DNA of 53,682 bases from Klebsiella pneumoniae (GTDB lineage: Bacteria > Pseudomonadota > Gammaproteobacteria > Pseudomonadales > Pseudohongiellaceae), in assembly GCA_945869725.1 (NCBI GenBank), contig CAMBPO010000011.1:1-53682 (forward strand), read 5' to 3'. Positions 25,994 to 35,670 of this stretch are shown piece by piece. The first letter of the stretch is position 1, and each line of letters opens with the position of its first letter. A model generated the notes under the pieces. The model was not told the origin of the DNA. It made no database searches and saw nothing but the letters and a program-made list of their open reading frames with translations. A program made the translations under genes and the position numbers.

Positions 25994-27049
25994 TCAGGCG
26001 CGCTCATTTAGGCTGATCAGAATGTGGTGGTAACTCTCCAGTCTGGCAGGATCAATCTCACCGCGTTTTACCGCTTCCAGTAGAGCGCAGTCCGGCTCAT
26101 GCTGATGGTGACAATCCCGGAACCGGCATTTACCTGCCCAAGGCCTGAATTCGATAAAACCATTCATCAATGCATCGGGCTCAATGTGCCAAAGACCGAA
26201 CTCGCGGATGCCCGGAGAGTCAATAAGATCACCACTGCCAGGCAAGTGGTACAGTTTTGTTGCGGTGGTGGTATGAGTACCCTTTTGCCGGCCCACCGAT
26301 AAATCACCCACATCGGCTGCGTGCTCGTCATCATCGTCGCTGACGCCTCGCAGGGTATTAATCAATGACGATTTTCCAACCCCGGATTGGCCAACAAAAA
26401 CGGCGGTCTGTTCCGCAAGGGCGGCCTTCAGCGCCTCCATACCGTCTCCATTATGACTGGAGACACGCAGCGTTTCGTAACCAATGTGGGCATAACGTTG
26501 CAGCAATGCCTCAACATTGATGCTGCTTTTTGTGGTCAGGTCAGATTTGTTTAACAGCAGCAGTGGGCGCAGGCCAAGATGCTCAATGGCGACCATGTAG
26601 CGATCAATCAAATTGCCGAACGGCTCTGGTCTGGGAGCAATAACCACCACTACGCAGTCAACATTGGCTGCAATCGCGCGCAGTTCGCCGCGGTGATTGG
26701 GCCTGCTCATGGCTGAGTGGCGGGGTTGCTGCGCAACAATGACGCCGCTAAGGCCAGATTCAATCTGCCACAACACCGTGTCTCCGGTTACCATGGCTGG
26801 CAAATTGCTGCGCTGAAAGCAGCGGAATATTTCCCCGTAATGATCCGGGTCGCGGGACTCAACATCGATCTGCTGGCCATAGTGGCAGACAATCAAGCCT
26901 TCCAGGCTATTTCCGGTTTCCGCTTCGCTTGTCGGCACTGAGGTGTCAGAAGTTCTGGCAACCACATCCCGGGCATTACGCTCTTGACGTGCCTGTTGAT
27001 TGCCAGAGATGCGTCGTTGTTGCTGTTGGTTAAGTCGTCGTTTGGTCAT
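25994..27049 (-). CDS. rsgA: Ribosome small subunit GTPase RsgA
   Basis: Circularly permuted GTPase (YjeQ) that checks late 30S maturation, 351 residues. It has a basic, Gln-rich N-terminal tail (residues 1-25), an OB-fold, and NKSD (167-170) placed before GQSGVGKS (220-227), the hallmark permutation. DSPGIREFGLW (G3) and a C-terminal zinc motif with three Cys and one His around CRFRDCHHQHEPDC follow. Divergent from orn by 80 bases, a frequent gammaproteobacterial pairing. Confidence 0.95.
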   Translation of the reverse strand: MTKRRLNQQQQRRISGNQQARQERNARDVVARTSDTSVPTSEAETGNSLEGLIVCHYGQQIDVESRDPDHYGEIFRCFQRSNLPAMVTGDTVLWQIESGLSGVIVAQQPRHSAMSRPNHRGELRAIAANVDCVVVVIAPRPEPFGNLIDRYMVAIEHLGLRPLLLLNKSDLTTKSSINVEALLQRYAHIGYETLRVSSHNGDGMEALKAALAEQTAVFVGQSGVGKSSLINTLRGVSDDDDEHAADVGDLSVGRQKGTHTTTATKLYHLPGSGDLIDSPGIREFGLWHIEPDALMNGFIEFRPWAGKCRFRDCHHQHEPDCALLEAVKRGEIDPARLESYHHILISLNERA

Positions 27050-27129
27050 GGTTCGGCATTCTATTACAATGTTGCCTCGAAAGGCGCTAAAGCCTCCTCA
27101 AGCCACTCAATTGATATTGGAAACTGATT

Positions 27130-27690
27130 ATGGCCAGTGCCGTGATAGAAAAAAGCAAAACGCTGATCTGGTTAGATATGGAAATGACCGGACTCGAGCC
27201 TGATGCTGATCGCATCATCGAGATTGCAACGCTGGTGACAGACGCTGATCTGAATATCATTGCAGAGGGGCCAGTATTGGCGGTGCATCAAAGTGATGAA
27301 GCATTGGCTGCCATGGATGAGTGGAATCAGCGCACGCATGGCGGATCCGGTTTGGTCGCACGAGTTCGTGCCAGCACAACAGACGATGCAGCGGCAGAAC
27401 AATTGACACTGGAATTCCTGCGCAAATACGCTGATTCGCGCAGTTCTCCTTTATGCGGCAATAGTATTCATCAGGACCGCCGGTTTATGGTGCGGTACAT
27501 GCCACAACTGGAGGCCTTTTTTCACTACCGTAATCTGGATGTCAGCACAGTCAAAGAGCTCGCCCGGCGATGGCGCCCGGAATTGGCGGCTGGTTTTGTG
27601 AAAACCGGGACCCATCAGGCGCTGGATGATATCCATGAATCCATCAATGAACTTAAGTATTACCGTGAGCACTTTTTCAGGATGTCGTAA
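27130..27690 (+). CDS. orn: Oligoribonuclease Orn
   Basis: DEDDh 3'-5' exoribonuclease that removes RNA dinucleotides, essential in many gammaproteobacteria. Motifs are [21 protein letters not shown] (ExoI), [12 protein letters not shown] (ExoII), and the catalytic His/Asp in [12 protein letters not shown] (ExoIII). It is 186 residues. No strong ribosome site; start chosen at ATG 27130. Its 3' end overlaps the convergent queG stop by 14 bases. The product also degrades pGpG, linking it to cyclic-di-GMP turnover in other species. Confidence 0.95.
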   Translation: MASAVIEKSKTLIWLDMEMTGLEPDADRIIEIATLVTDADLNIIAEGPVLAVHQSDEALAAMDEWNQRTHGGSGLVARVRASTTDDAAAEQLTLEFLRKYADSRSSPLCGNSIHQDRRFMVRYMPQLEAFFHYRNLDVSTVKELARRWRPELAAGFVKTGTHQALDDIHESINELKYYREHFFRMS

Positions 27691-28765
27691 CACCGTGCTG
27701 CCGCAATGCCCATTGCACATGTTCACGAACCAGCGCGGATTCATGATGTTCGCGCTGGCGCAAGGCTTCCAGCACCGGGATGGTTGTAGGTGCATTGCCA
27801 AGACCCACGGCAAGATTTCTTAACCAGGCCTCATAACCAATACGCCGTATTGCTGAGCCCTCGGTGCGTTGTTCAAACATTTCCGCCGTCCACAGGAACA
27901 AGACACTTAATTCGCTGCTGTCCAGTGCGTGTCGCGGCGAAAAATCGGGTTCCTCGCTCAGTTGGGTGAATTTGTTCCACGGGCAAATCAACTGGCAGTC
28001 ATCACAGCCAAACACACGATTGCCCATGGGTGCACGAAGCTCTTCAGGAATAGTGCCTTTTAGCTCAATGGTGAGATACGAGATGCAGCGCCGCGCATCC
28101 AGTTGATTGGGGCCAACAAACGCTTGTGTCGGGCAGATATCAAGACAGGCTTTGCAACTGCCGCAGTGAGCACTGGCCGGAGGATCTACCGGCAGCGGCA
28201 AATCGGTAAACAACTCACCCAGGAAAAACCACGAGCCTGCTTGTTTATTAATCAGCATCGTGTTTTTTCCGATCCATCCAAGACCGGCCTTCTCCGCAAG
28301 TGCGCGCTCCAGTACCGGTGCGCTATCAACAAAAGCGCGATAACCAAAATCCCCAACCTGGGCGGATATACGTTCAGCCAGTCGTTGTAGTCGCCTGCGG
28401 ATCAGTTTGTGATAATCACGGCCTCGTGCATAACGAGAAACATAGGCTATGTGTTTTTGCTGCAGCGGCGCAAGTGACTGTTCAAGGCTGAGACTGTAAT
28501 CCATTCGCACACTGAGTACGCGCAGAGTTCCGGGGTGCAACTGTGAAGGGTTCAATCTCAGGTCACGATGACGTTGCATATACTGCATGTCGCCATGAAA
28601 GTGGTTAGCCAGCCATGCATCGAGGTGTGGTTGGTGAGCACTCAGGTCAATATCAGCAACCCCCAGTTGCTGGAAACCCAATTCTTGCGCCCATTGCCGG
28701 ATCAGCACCAGCAGTTGGTCAGGGTTTAAGGTGGCCTTGTCAGTCAAGCTGGATTCGGGGTTCAT
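27677..28765 (-). CDS. queG: Epoxyqueuosine reductase QueG
   Basis: Cobalamin- and Fe-S-dependent enzyme doing the last step of queuosine tRNA modification. 362 residues. There are two [4Fe-4S] Cys clusters: [16 protein letters not shown] and [13 protein letters not shown]. Other family segments are [15 protein letters not shown] and [12 protein letters not shown]. The start is taken at ATG 28765, only a few bases after the upstream aminotransferase gene, so the two are cotranscribed. A longer frame would overlap that gene heavily. No cobalamin riboswitch was seen nearby. Confidence 0.94.
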   Translation of the reverse strand: MNPESSLTDKATLNPDQLLVLIRQWAQELGFQQLGVADIDLSAHQPHLDAWLANHFHGDMQYMQRHRDLRLNPSQLHPGTLRVLSVRMDYSLSLEQSLAPLQQKHIAYVSRYARGRDYHKLIRRRLQRLAERISAQVGDFGYRAFVDSAPVLERALAEKAGLGWIGKNTMLINKQAGSWFFLGELFTDLPLPVDPPASAHCGSCKACLDICPTQAFVGPNQLDARRCISYLTIELKGTIPEELRAPMGNRVFGCDDCQLICPWNKFTQLSEEPDFSPRHALDSSELSVLFLWTAEMFEQRTEGSAIRRIGYEAWLRNLAVGLGNAPTTIPVLEALRQREHHESALVREHVQWALRQHGVTTS

Positions 28766-28767
28766 GG

Positions 28768-29907
28768 TCACAGCCGTCGCAAAATCTCTGCAGCCTGTTC
28801 GAGCGTGCTGTTGTCTTTGCAGAAACAAAACCGGATTACCCGGGATTCTGGCGGACTTTCATAAAACGCCGACAGCGGGATGGCTGCAACACCTTTTTCC
28901 TGAGTCATCCAGTTAACAAAGGCCACATCATCAAGATCGCTGATCTGACTGTAATCAACACATTGAAAATAGGTGCCTGCCGATGGTGTGAAAACAAATC
29001 GGGAGTCACGGATCAGTTCACAAAAATAGTCGCGCTTTTGCTGATAAAAAGCGGCTAGCTGCTGATGATGTTGCGGGCAATCACGCATGAAGTCAGCGAT
29101 TGCATATTGCAGAAAGCTGGTGGATGTAAACGTCACAAACTGATGAACCTTGCGAAACTCTGCGGTCATGGCTGCTGGCGCGGCGCAAAACGCCATCTTC
29201 CAGCCGGTAGCGTGGTAGGTTTTTCCAAACGAAAAAACTGCAAAACTTTTTTCTCGCAATTCCGCATGCCGGAGCACACTTTCATGCTGCCCGCCGTCAA
29301 AGACCATGTGCTCGTAAACTTCGTCCGATAACACATAAATGTCACGATTGCGGATCAAACTAGCCAAGATATCAAGATCAGCAGCACTCAGAACGGATCC
29401 GCTTGGATTATGCGGCGAGTTGATGATGATCATGCGGGTGCGGTCGTTGATATGCTCGGCAACCTGCTGCCAGTTAATCTGATAACCGGGTTGTTGTAAG
29501 CGCAGATGGATGGGTTTCCCGCCCGCAAGGCGCACCGCAGGATCATAACTGTCATAGGCCGGGTCAAACATGATGACTTCGTCATCACGGCTCACCGTTG
29601 CCTGAATGGCATCAAACAGTGCCTCAGTTGCGCCGGAGGTCACCGTGATTTCATGATCTGCATCCAGACGGCAACCGTACTGATCAATCAGTTTGAGGGC
29701 TATTTGTTGCCGCAGCTCAGCAACACCTGTCATCGGTGCGTATTGATTGCGGCGATTATTCAAATAAAAAGAAACACGTTCTTGCAAATCTTGCGGACAA
29801 TCAAAGTCCGGAAATCCCTGTGACAGGTTGATGGCATTATATTGCTGTGCCATCTTCGACATGACCGTAAAAATGGTGGTGCCAACATGGGGAAGTTTGC
29901 TGCGCAA
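28768..29907 (-). CDS. PLP-dependent methionine-type aminotransferase (YbdL-like)
   Basis: Fold type I aminotransferase, closest by eye to YbdL/kynurenine-glutamine transaminases, which act on methionine, histidine and aromatic amino acids. Motifs are SKLPHVGTTIFTVMSKMAQQ, INLSQGFPDF, the PLP lysine in SFGKTYHATGWK, SPHNPSG, and the final RFCFCK. The start is uncertain. TTG 29907 has AGAGGAT seven bases upstream and leaves about 105 bases for divergent promoters. ATG 29976 would add 23 residues with no clear ribosome site. Cotranscribed with queG. Methionine transamination would tie loosely to the SAM-cycle genes. Confidence 0.85.
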   Translation of the reverse strand: MRSKLPHVGTTIFTVMSKMAQQYNAINLSQGFPDFDCPQDLQERVSFYLNNRRNQYAPMTGVAELRQQIALKLIDQYGCRLDADHEITVTSGATEALFDAIQATVSRDDEVIMFDPAYDSYDPAVRLAGGKPIHLRLQQPGYQINWQQVAEHINDRTRMIIINSPHNPSGSVLSAADLDILASLIRNRDIYVLSDEVYEHMVFDGGQHESVLRHAELREKSFAVFSFGKTYHATGWKMAFCAAPAAMTAEFRKVHQFVTFTSTSFLQYAIADFMRDCPQHHQQLAAFYQQKRDYFCELIRDSRFVFTPSAGTYFQCVDYSQISDLDDVAFVNWMTQEKGVAAIPLSAFYESPPESRVIRFCFCKDNSTLEQAAEILRRL

Positions 29908-30012
29908 ATAAATATCCTCTTTATCTACTCTAACGAAAGCCAGGGCTGAAACCCCAAGGCAGGGATCCGACAACATGATCCCGGATTTTACACGACTGCT
30001 CAGGAATTACGC

Positions 30013-32379
30013 ATGAATCAAAAACCCAGTGCGCAGCTGTCTTACGCTGCCAAAGATGACTCGAATACAGTCATTGACCAACACCCGATGTCAGGCAATC
30101 CACAACAGGAGCCCCATTGGCCAGGCAGGCGGATGGCTGGCATGCCATTGCTGGATATTCGTGCGGGTCGTGCGGCGCTGCTGGCGTATTTTGAGAATAC
30201 CTGGCGTTTGACGGAAACGCTGTTTTCTGCCCTTCTCAGCGAGGAGGCTTATTATGTGCGTCCGTATCATAAGACCCGTCATCCGTTTATTTTCTATTAC
30301 GCACATCCTGTCACTTTTTATGTCAACAAGCTGCTGATAGCCGGATTGATCAAGCAGCCACTGAATCCTCATTTCGAAATCCTCTTTGAGACAGGTGTGG
30401 ATGAAATGAGCTGGGATGACCTGCACGAGGGCGAGCAGGATATTTGGCCAGCGGTAGCTGAGGTCAAAGCGTATCGGGATCAGGTTTATGCGCTGGTGCG
30501 GGAGGTGATCCTCACGCATCCGGAATTTGACAAGCCCATTGCCATGGATTCTCCTGGCTGGGCTTTAGTTATGTGCTTTGAGCATGAGCGTATCCACCTT
30601 GAAACCTCCAGTGTTTTGATGCGCGAATTGCCACCCAAGTATGTGCAGCAGCCGCAGCAGTGGCCAGCGTTACCGCTGACACAGTCGCAGTCGGCCGACA
30701 GATTTGCGCGACCGCAGCCAGGCATCGATTTTCCGGCAGAGAACCCGATGATTGAGGTGCAGGGCACGACAATCACCATTGGTAAACCTGCCAACTGGCC
30801 GACCTTTGGCTGGGATAATGAGTACGGTCGTGATCGCCGTCAGGTCGCTACTTTTAATGCCTCCAGGCAATTGATCAGTAATGGTGAGTTTTATGAATTT
30901 GTAAGCTCTGGCGCGTATCTCGAAGAGAAGTACTGGTCTGTGCAAGGCTGGGAGTGGCGGCGCTTCCGCAATACCCGCTGGCCGACATTCTGGGTACAGG
31001 ATGGTCCAGTGGGTTTACATCAGTACAAATTGCGCACGACCTTCAGCGAACAGCCCATGCAGTGGGATTGGCCAGTCATTGCCAATTTTTATGAAGCCAA
31101 AGCCTACTGTGCCTGGAGATCGGCTCGTGATGGCGTAAAAACACCCTATCGTTTGCTACAGGAAAAGGAGCATCTGGCGATGCGTGATCCGTCGCAGCAG
31201 GCATTGGTTGACTGGCGTGCCGGTGACGACTCTGCGCTGACTGTGGATCCGGTAATGAACCACACTGATCAGCATAATATTCGAAATAATAACAACTTAC
31301 AGCTTGGTAGCGAGGGTCCGGTAACCCGGTTTGCACTGAACTCACAAGGGTTCAGTGACGTGTTTGGAAATGTGTGGCAATGGTGTGAGGATGCTTTCCA
31401 TCCACTTCCGGGGTTTGCGATTCACCCCTACTATGTTGATTTCAGTACACCTTGTTATGACGGACAACACCAAATGATTCTGGGGGGCTCGTTTATCAGC
31501 ACCGGCGATGAAGCCAGTGTGTTTGCGCGCTTTCACTTCCGCCCGCATTTTTTTCAGAATGCCGGTTTCCGCCTGGTTCAGGGCGATGAGAACAGTGTTT
31601 CGGAGGGCAAAAAGCGTTATGAGTCTGATGCCCTGCTGAATCAGTACATGCTGTTTCACTACGGATCAGCCGAAGAGCAGCGCGATGACAGCATCAGTGG
31701 GCAGGTTGGGCACCCGCAGACGCTGCCGTTTATGGACACCATGGCCGCGCTGGTAAAGCAGTTCGCAGCTTCATTCGATAGCGTTCTTGACCTTGGGTGT
31801 GCCACAGGTCGGGCGAGCTTTGAGCTGGCGCGTCATTTTAATAAAGTGACCGGTGTGGATTACAGCGAAGCGTTTATCCGTGCTGCAGCGTTAATGCAGA
31901 GCCAAGGTAGTATGGCTTATGAGCGCCTGGAAACAGGGCGTCATAGCACTACGCTCATTGCCAGAGTGGCGTCTGATATCAACCGCAGTCGTGTCACGTT
32001 TATGGTGGGTGATGCGGCAGATCTGAATGCGGCAGGGCTTGCAGCGCCCGCTCAGTTTGATGCGGTTTTGTTGAGCAATCTGATGTGTCGCTTGCCGGAT
32101 CCGGCAGCATGTCTAAGACAATTCATCGGAACTGCGTCAGTGCTTAAATCCAACGGTGTGCTGGTGCTGGCGTCTCCAAACAGCTGGATGCAACAGTACA
32201 CACCACGCGACCACTTTCTGGATGGCGCTGACAGTGATGCAACACTGGCACAGTTGGCGGGATTGTTACCGGGATTCGAACTGGTTCATCAGCAGGATCT
32301 GCCGTTTATGATCCGCGAGCACCGGCGCAAGTATGAATATGTTGTCAGCCAAGTGTCGGTCTGGCGCCGGATTGATTAA
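30013..32379 (+). CDS. ovoA: OvoA, 5-histidylcysteine sulfoxide synthase / methyltransferase
   Basis: First enzyme of ovothiol A synthesis: it joins cysteine and histidine with oxygen, using non-haem iron, and a fused domain N-methylates mercaptohistidine. 788 residues. The DinB-like N-terminal domain has the three-histidine iron site, His98 in HPVTFYVN and His191/His195 in HERIHLE. A formylglycine-generating (FGE/sulfatase-modifying) domain (about 260-540) follows. A C-terminal SAM methyltransferase (560-788) has VLDLGCATGRASFELA. The full length and both catalytic halves are intact. Ovothiol is a thiol antioxidant, found in algae, marine animals and some proteobacteria. AGGA lies upstream. 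No ovoB (PLP lyase) was seen beside it; the neighbouring YbdL-like enzyme is a different family. Confidence 0.92.
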   Translation: MNQKPSAQLSYAAKDDSNTVIDQHPMSGNPQQEPHWPGRRMAGMPLLDIRAGRAALLAYFENTWRLTETLFSALLSEEAYYVRPYHKTRHPFIFYYAHPVTFYVNKLLIAGLIKQPLNPHFEILFETGVDEMSWDDLHEGEQDIWPAVAEVKAYRDQVYALVREVILTHPEFDKPIAMDSPGWALVMCFEHERIHLETSSVLMRELPPKYVQQPQQWPALPLTQSQSADRFARPQPGIDFPAENPMIEVQGTTITIGKPANWPTFGWDNEYGRDRRQVATFNASRQLISNGEFYEFVSSGAYLEEKYWSVQGWEWRRFRNTRWPTFWVQDGPVGLHQYKLRTTFSEQPMQWDWPVIANFYEAKAYCAWRSARDGVKTPYRLLQEKEHLAMRDPSQQALVDWRAGDDSALTVDPVMNHTDQHNIRNNNNLQLGSEGPVTRFALNSQGFSDVFGNVWQWCEDAFHPLPGFAIHPYYVDFSTPCYDGQHQMILGGSFISTGDEASVFARFHFRPHFFQNAGFRLVQGDENSVSEGKKRYESDALLNQYMLFHYGSAEEQRDDSISGQVGHPQTLPFMDTMAALVKQFAASFDSVLDLGCATGRASFELARHFNKVTGVDYSEAFIRAAALMQSQGSMAYERLETGRHSTTLIARVASDINRSRVTFMVGDAADLNAAGLAAPAQFDAVLLSNLMCRLPDPAACLRQFIGTASVLKSNGVLVLASPNSWMQQYTPRDHFLDGADSDATLAQLAGLLPGFELVHQQDLPFMIREHRRKYEYVVSQVSVWRRID

Positions 32380-32413
32380 CTGCGGTTGATTGACAGGGTA
32401 AAGCGGCTGGTTG

Positions 32414-33412
32414 TCATGCTGCTTTGCTCAGGTCGCAACATGCCTGCGCAGCAATCTGGATGCTGCGCAGGCGTTTCTGATGCTCGAATATATGCGAGCT
32501 GAACATGATTTCATTGACCCCGGTGCGTTGGATAAAGGCACAAATACCTTCCTGAACCTGTTGCGGATTGCCGATGACCGCTTCACGCAAGGCATGCGCG
32601 GCACCGCCCAGTTCGCCAGCTGAGAAATGCTGTTGTATATCCGCCAATGGTGGTTTCAGCGGCCCGGGAGTTCCGCGTCGCAGGGCGATAAACTGTTGCT
32701 GGACGGAGCTCATCAGCATTCTTGCTTCACTTTCGCAGTCAGCGGCATACAGTGGAATGGCGGCCATGCAGTAAGGTGCAGATAATTGTTCAGACGGGCG
32801 GAAACGGCTGCGATATACGTCAAGCGCCTGTGCCAAGTGGTCGGGCGCGAAGTGTGCAGCAAACGCAAAAGGCAGTCCCATCGCTGCCGCCAATTGTGCG
32901 CTGAACAGACTTGAGCCCAGCAACCACAACGGCACTTCCAAGCCTTCGCCGGGTACCGCACGAACAGCTTGACCTGGCTGTGCAGCACGAAAGTAATACT
33001 GCAGCTCCTGCACATCACGCGGGAACTGCTCGACGCTGTCCTGATAACGACGAAGCGCCAGCATGGTCTGAGAGTCGGTTCCCGGCGCTCTTCCAAGGCC
33101 CAGATCAATGCGTCCCGGATACAGCGATGCCAGCGTCCCAAACTGTTCAGCGACCATTAGCGGAGCGTGATTTGGCAGCATGATGCCGCCCGATCCCACC
33201 CTGATCGTGGTTGTTCCTTCTGCTACATACCCGATCACAACCGCCGTTGCCGCGCTGGCTATTCCGGTCATATTGTGATGCTCAGCCAGCCAGAAGCGCT
33301 GGTAACCCAGGCGCTCGGCTTCCTGCGCCAGGCTTCGGGCATTTAGCAAGGCCTGCCGTGCACTGCTGCCCTGTACAATCGGGGCAAGATCCAGCATCGA
33401 ATAACGAACCAT
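32414..33412 (-). CDS. LLM-class flavin-dependent oxidoreductase (YhbW-like)
   Basis: Luciferase-like monooxygenase family protein, 332 residues, probably using reduced FMN. It has the family start [61 protein letters not shown] and the C-terminal [10 protein letters not shown]. These segments are typical of the YhbW-type subgroup. The substrate is unknown, and this is not a light-emitting luciferase. Convergent with ovoA (34-base gap). Confidence 0.88.
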   Translation of the reverse strand: MVRYSMLDLAPIVQGSSARQALLNARSLAQEAERLGYQRFWLAEHHNMTGIASAATAVVIGYVAEGTTTIRVGSGGIMLPNHAPLMVAEQFGTLASLYPGRIDLGLGRAPGTDSQTMLALRRYQDSVEQFPRDVQELQYYFRAAQPGQAVRAVPGEGLEVPLWLLGSSLFSAQLAAAMGLPFAFAAHFAPDHLAQALDVYRSRFRPSEQLSAPYCMAAIPLYAADCESEARMLMSSVQQQFIALRRGTPGPLKPPLADIQQHFSAGELGGAAHALREAVIGNPQQVQEGICAFIQRTGVNEIMFSSHIFEHQKRLRSIQIAAQACCDLSKAA

Positions 33413-33618
33413 TCAGTCTCCGTGGCGAACTAACGCCCAAAACTCTCTTAATATCGGGATAACAGAAGCACAGACTTGAATAATAACAAACCCTGCTTTA
33501 ACCTCCTAAGCCCGGATTTATGAGGGTGAGGAGGAGTATTTCCGCCAGTGATAGTGTGACAAGCGCCTCAGGTAATACCGACATCCAGTGACTATTAAAG
33601 TTCTCCGAGGAGACTAAC

Positions 33619-34659
33619 GTGAAAAAACAGACCTTATTATCAGCAGCCATTGCTGCAGCCGTTGTGGGCTCATTTGCGCTCAGTGCAGTGAACACCACCT
33701 TGGCTCAAACTGATCCCAACTACAATGCACCCCGCACTGAATGGGGTACACCGGATCTGCGTGGTGTGTTCAATTTCAGTTCTAATACGCCGCTGGAACG
33801 CCCACGTGAATACGGTGATCGCCAGTACTATACGCCTGAGGAAGTCACTGCGCGTGATTTGCGTGCAGCTCAAGCTGCTGAAGCGGGTGATGGCAACTCC
33901 TCACAGGGCGGAGTTGGTGGATACAACCAGTTCTGGGTAGAGGGCAACCCTGTTGACCTGAACCTGCGCACATCCATGTTGATATACCCGGAAAACGGCC
34001 GAATGCCTGGCCGTGTTGAAGGCGCGCCGATTGCATTTGGCGGTCTGGGTCCGGATTACAACGGTACACGTCCAGTACGTGTAGCGGTTGGTGGTATTGC
34101 AAAAGATGGCCCGGAAGATCGTGGCATCTCTGAGCGTTGTCTGCTGGGTTTCAACTCAGTTCCCCCGTTTATGCCAAGTATGTATAACAACAACGTGCAG
34201 CTGTTTCAGACCGAGGATCATTTTGTGATCTTTAACGAAATGGTGCACGAAGCGCGTATCGTGCGTTTGGATGCCGAAAGCCATATCCCGGAAAACATCA
34301 CACAGTGGACGGGTGATTCCATTGGCCGCTGGGAAGGGGACACGCTGGTGGTTGAGACCAGAAACTTCAACTCCAAAACCCAGACTTTCCGTGGTGTCGG
34401 TGTCAGTTCTGATAAAACCTTGATTGAGAAGTTTACCCGCCGTGCAGATAACGTTGTGGACTATGAGTTCACAGTCATTGATCCGAAGTCATACACGGAC
34501 AAGCTCACCGCTGTGGTGACTATGTTCCAGACTGAAGACGAGATTTTTGAGTATGCCTGTCACGAAGGTAACTATGGCATGATCAATATTCTTCAGGGCC
34601 AGCGTGTTGAAGACGGCACCTGGGATTACGAAAACAACCGCGCGATGTTGCCGCAGTAA
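33619..34659 (+). CDS. Secreted protein, unnamed PDLxGIW family (paralog 1)
   Basis: Function unknown. Signal peptide (residues 1-31, ending near TTLA-Q). The N-terminal motif is GTPDLRGVFNFS followed by TPLERP. The mature part has SERCLLG, QTEDHFVIFNEMVHEARIVRLD, then GDSIGRWEGDTLVVETRNFN, and YACHEGNYGM near the C-terminus. These segments recur in the neighbour and in the protein at 38908, so this is a family of paralogs. I see no catalytic motif of a known enzyme. It has ten or so tryptophans and aromatic residues in a beta-rich pattern. The start is GTG 33619, with GAGGAG upstream. The next paralog follows after 30 bases, so they are probably cotranscribed. Confidence 0.85.
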   Translation: MKKQTLLSAAIAAAVVGSFALSAVNTTLAQTDPNYNAPRTEWGTPDLRGVFNFSSNTPLERPREYGDRQYYTPEEVTARDLRAAQAAEAGDGNSSQGGVGGYNQFWVEGNPVDLNLRTSMLIYPENGRMPGRVEGAPIAFGGLGPDYNGTRPVRVAVGGIAKDGPEDRGISERCLLGFNSVPPFMPSMYNNNVQLFQTEDHFVIFNEMVHEARIVRLDAESHIPENITQWTGDSIGRWEGDTLVVETRNFNSKTQTFRGVGVSSDKTLIEKFTRRADNVVDYEFTVIDPKSYTDKLTAVVTMFQTEDEIFEYACHEGNYGMINILQGQRVEDGTWDYENNRAMLPQ

Positions 34660-34689
34660 GCGATTAACCTATTCAGGGATCCGTAGTTT

Positions 34690-35556
34690 ATGAAAACACA
34701 ATTAAAGACAATTTTTGCAGTCGCATTCACTGCAGCAGCAGTCAGCGCATTCTGGATGGTTCAGGATGCGCCTGTTCAGGCTCAGGATACGTCATCCAGT
34801 GACATTCCGCGTACTCCGGATGGCAAACCCAATTTCAGTGGCATCTGGCAGACTATGAATGCCGCCAATTGGGATCTGGAACCGCATGAAGCACGTCATG
34901 GCCCCCTGTCTGCCCTGCAGTCAGGTGCTCACTTGGCATTCCCGCCCGGGTTGGGCGTTGTGGAAGGCGGCACGCTGCCCTATAAAGAAGGCATGCGCGC
35001 CAAGCAGGAAGAAAACAAGCAGGACTGGCTCAAACTTGATCCGACCACCCAATGCAAACTGCCAGGTGTTCCGCGTGCAACGTACATGCCCTATCCGTTC
35101 CAGATTTTCCAGGCACCGGATGCCACGCTGATTTCTTATCAGTTTGCAGGTGCGGACCGTATCGTTCACATGGACTCCCCGGATATGGAGCCACAGGTTG
35201 ATGCCTGGATGGGTACCAATGTGGGTTCATGGGATGGCGACACGCTGGTGATTGATGTGATGGGCCAGATGCCTGACACCTGGTTCGACCGTTCAGGTAA
35301 CTACCACAGTGGTTGGGACATGCATGTGCAGGAGCGTTATACCATGCTGGATCGCAACACTATCCAGTACTCGGCCACCATCAATGACCCTAACGTGTAT
35401 GAGCGCCCCTGGACAATCAGCATGCACATTTACCGCAACCAGGACGAGACCAAGCTGCTGGAGTTCAAGTGCGTGGAGTTTGTCGAAGAGTTGATGTACG
35501 GGCACCTGCGTGCGCCCGGTAGCCCAATCGGTGATGGCATTACGCCAATTAATTGA
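34690..35556 (+). CDS. Secreted protein, unnamed PDLxGIW family (paralog 2)
   Basis: 288-residue, more divergent paralog of the preceding gene. Signal peptide ends near PVQA-Q. The N-terminal motif is TPDGKPNFSGIWQ. The middle has TQCKLPGVPRATYMP and PYPFQIFQAPDATLISYQF. The core motif is GTNVGSWDGDTLVIDV in place of GDSIGRWEGDTLVVET, and the tail lacks the CHEGNY segment (it has EFKCVEF instead). Function unknown. It is in a likely two-gene transcript ending at a clear terminator (35593-35617). Confidence 0.82.
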   Translation: MKTQLKTIFAVAFTAAAVSAFWMVQDAPVQAQDTSSSDIPRTPDGKPNFSGIWQTMNAANWDLEPHEARHGPLSALQSGAHLAFPPGLGVVEGGTLPYKEGMRAKQEENKQDWLKLDPTTQCKLPGVPRATYMPYPFQIFQAPDATLISYQFAGADRIVHMDSPDMEPQVDAWMGTNVGSWDGDTLVIDVMGQMPDTWFDRSGNYHSGWDMHVQERYTMLDRNTIQYSATINDPNVYERPWTISMHIYRNQDETKLLEFKCVEFVEELMYGHLRAPGSPIGDGITPIN

Positions 35557-35592
35557 TCTGTTGTCGTAAAGGGTTCTGCAACTTTTAAATTC

Positions 35593-35617
35593 AGCCCGGT
35601 GTTAAATCCGGGCTTTT
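35593..35617 (+). terminator. Terminator after secreted paralog 2
   Basis: AGCCCGG / CCGGGCT with an 8-base loop followed by TTTTAAAA. Confidence 0.8.
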
Positions 35618-35634
35618 AAAACACCAGCAAGATA

Positions 35635-35650
35635 CTGTATAAATAAACAG
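35635..35650 (+). promoter_or_regulatory. LexA-type SOS box upstream of dnaE2
   Basis: CTGTATAAATAAACAG matches the gammaproteobacterial LexA consensus CTGT-N8-ACAG with an A/T-rich centre. It is centred about 28 bases upstream of the dnaE2 start. Binding is inferred. Confidence 0.85.
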
Positions 35651-35670
35651 TATTTTTCTGGTGTTTTTTT

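Noticed and set aside
32414..33412. Bacterial luciferase (LuxA-like) bioluminescence gene
   Set aside because: It lacks luxB, luxCDE neighbours, and its motifs match the YhbW-type oxidoreductases.
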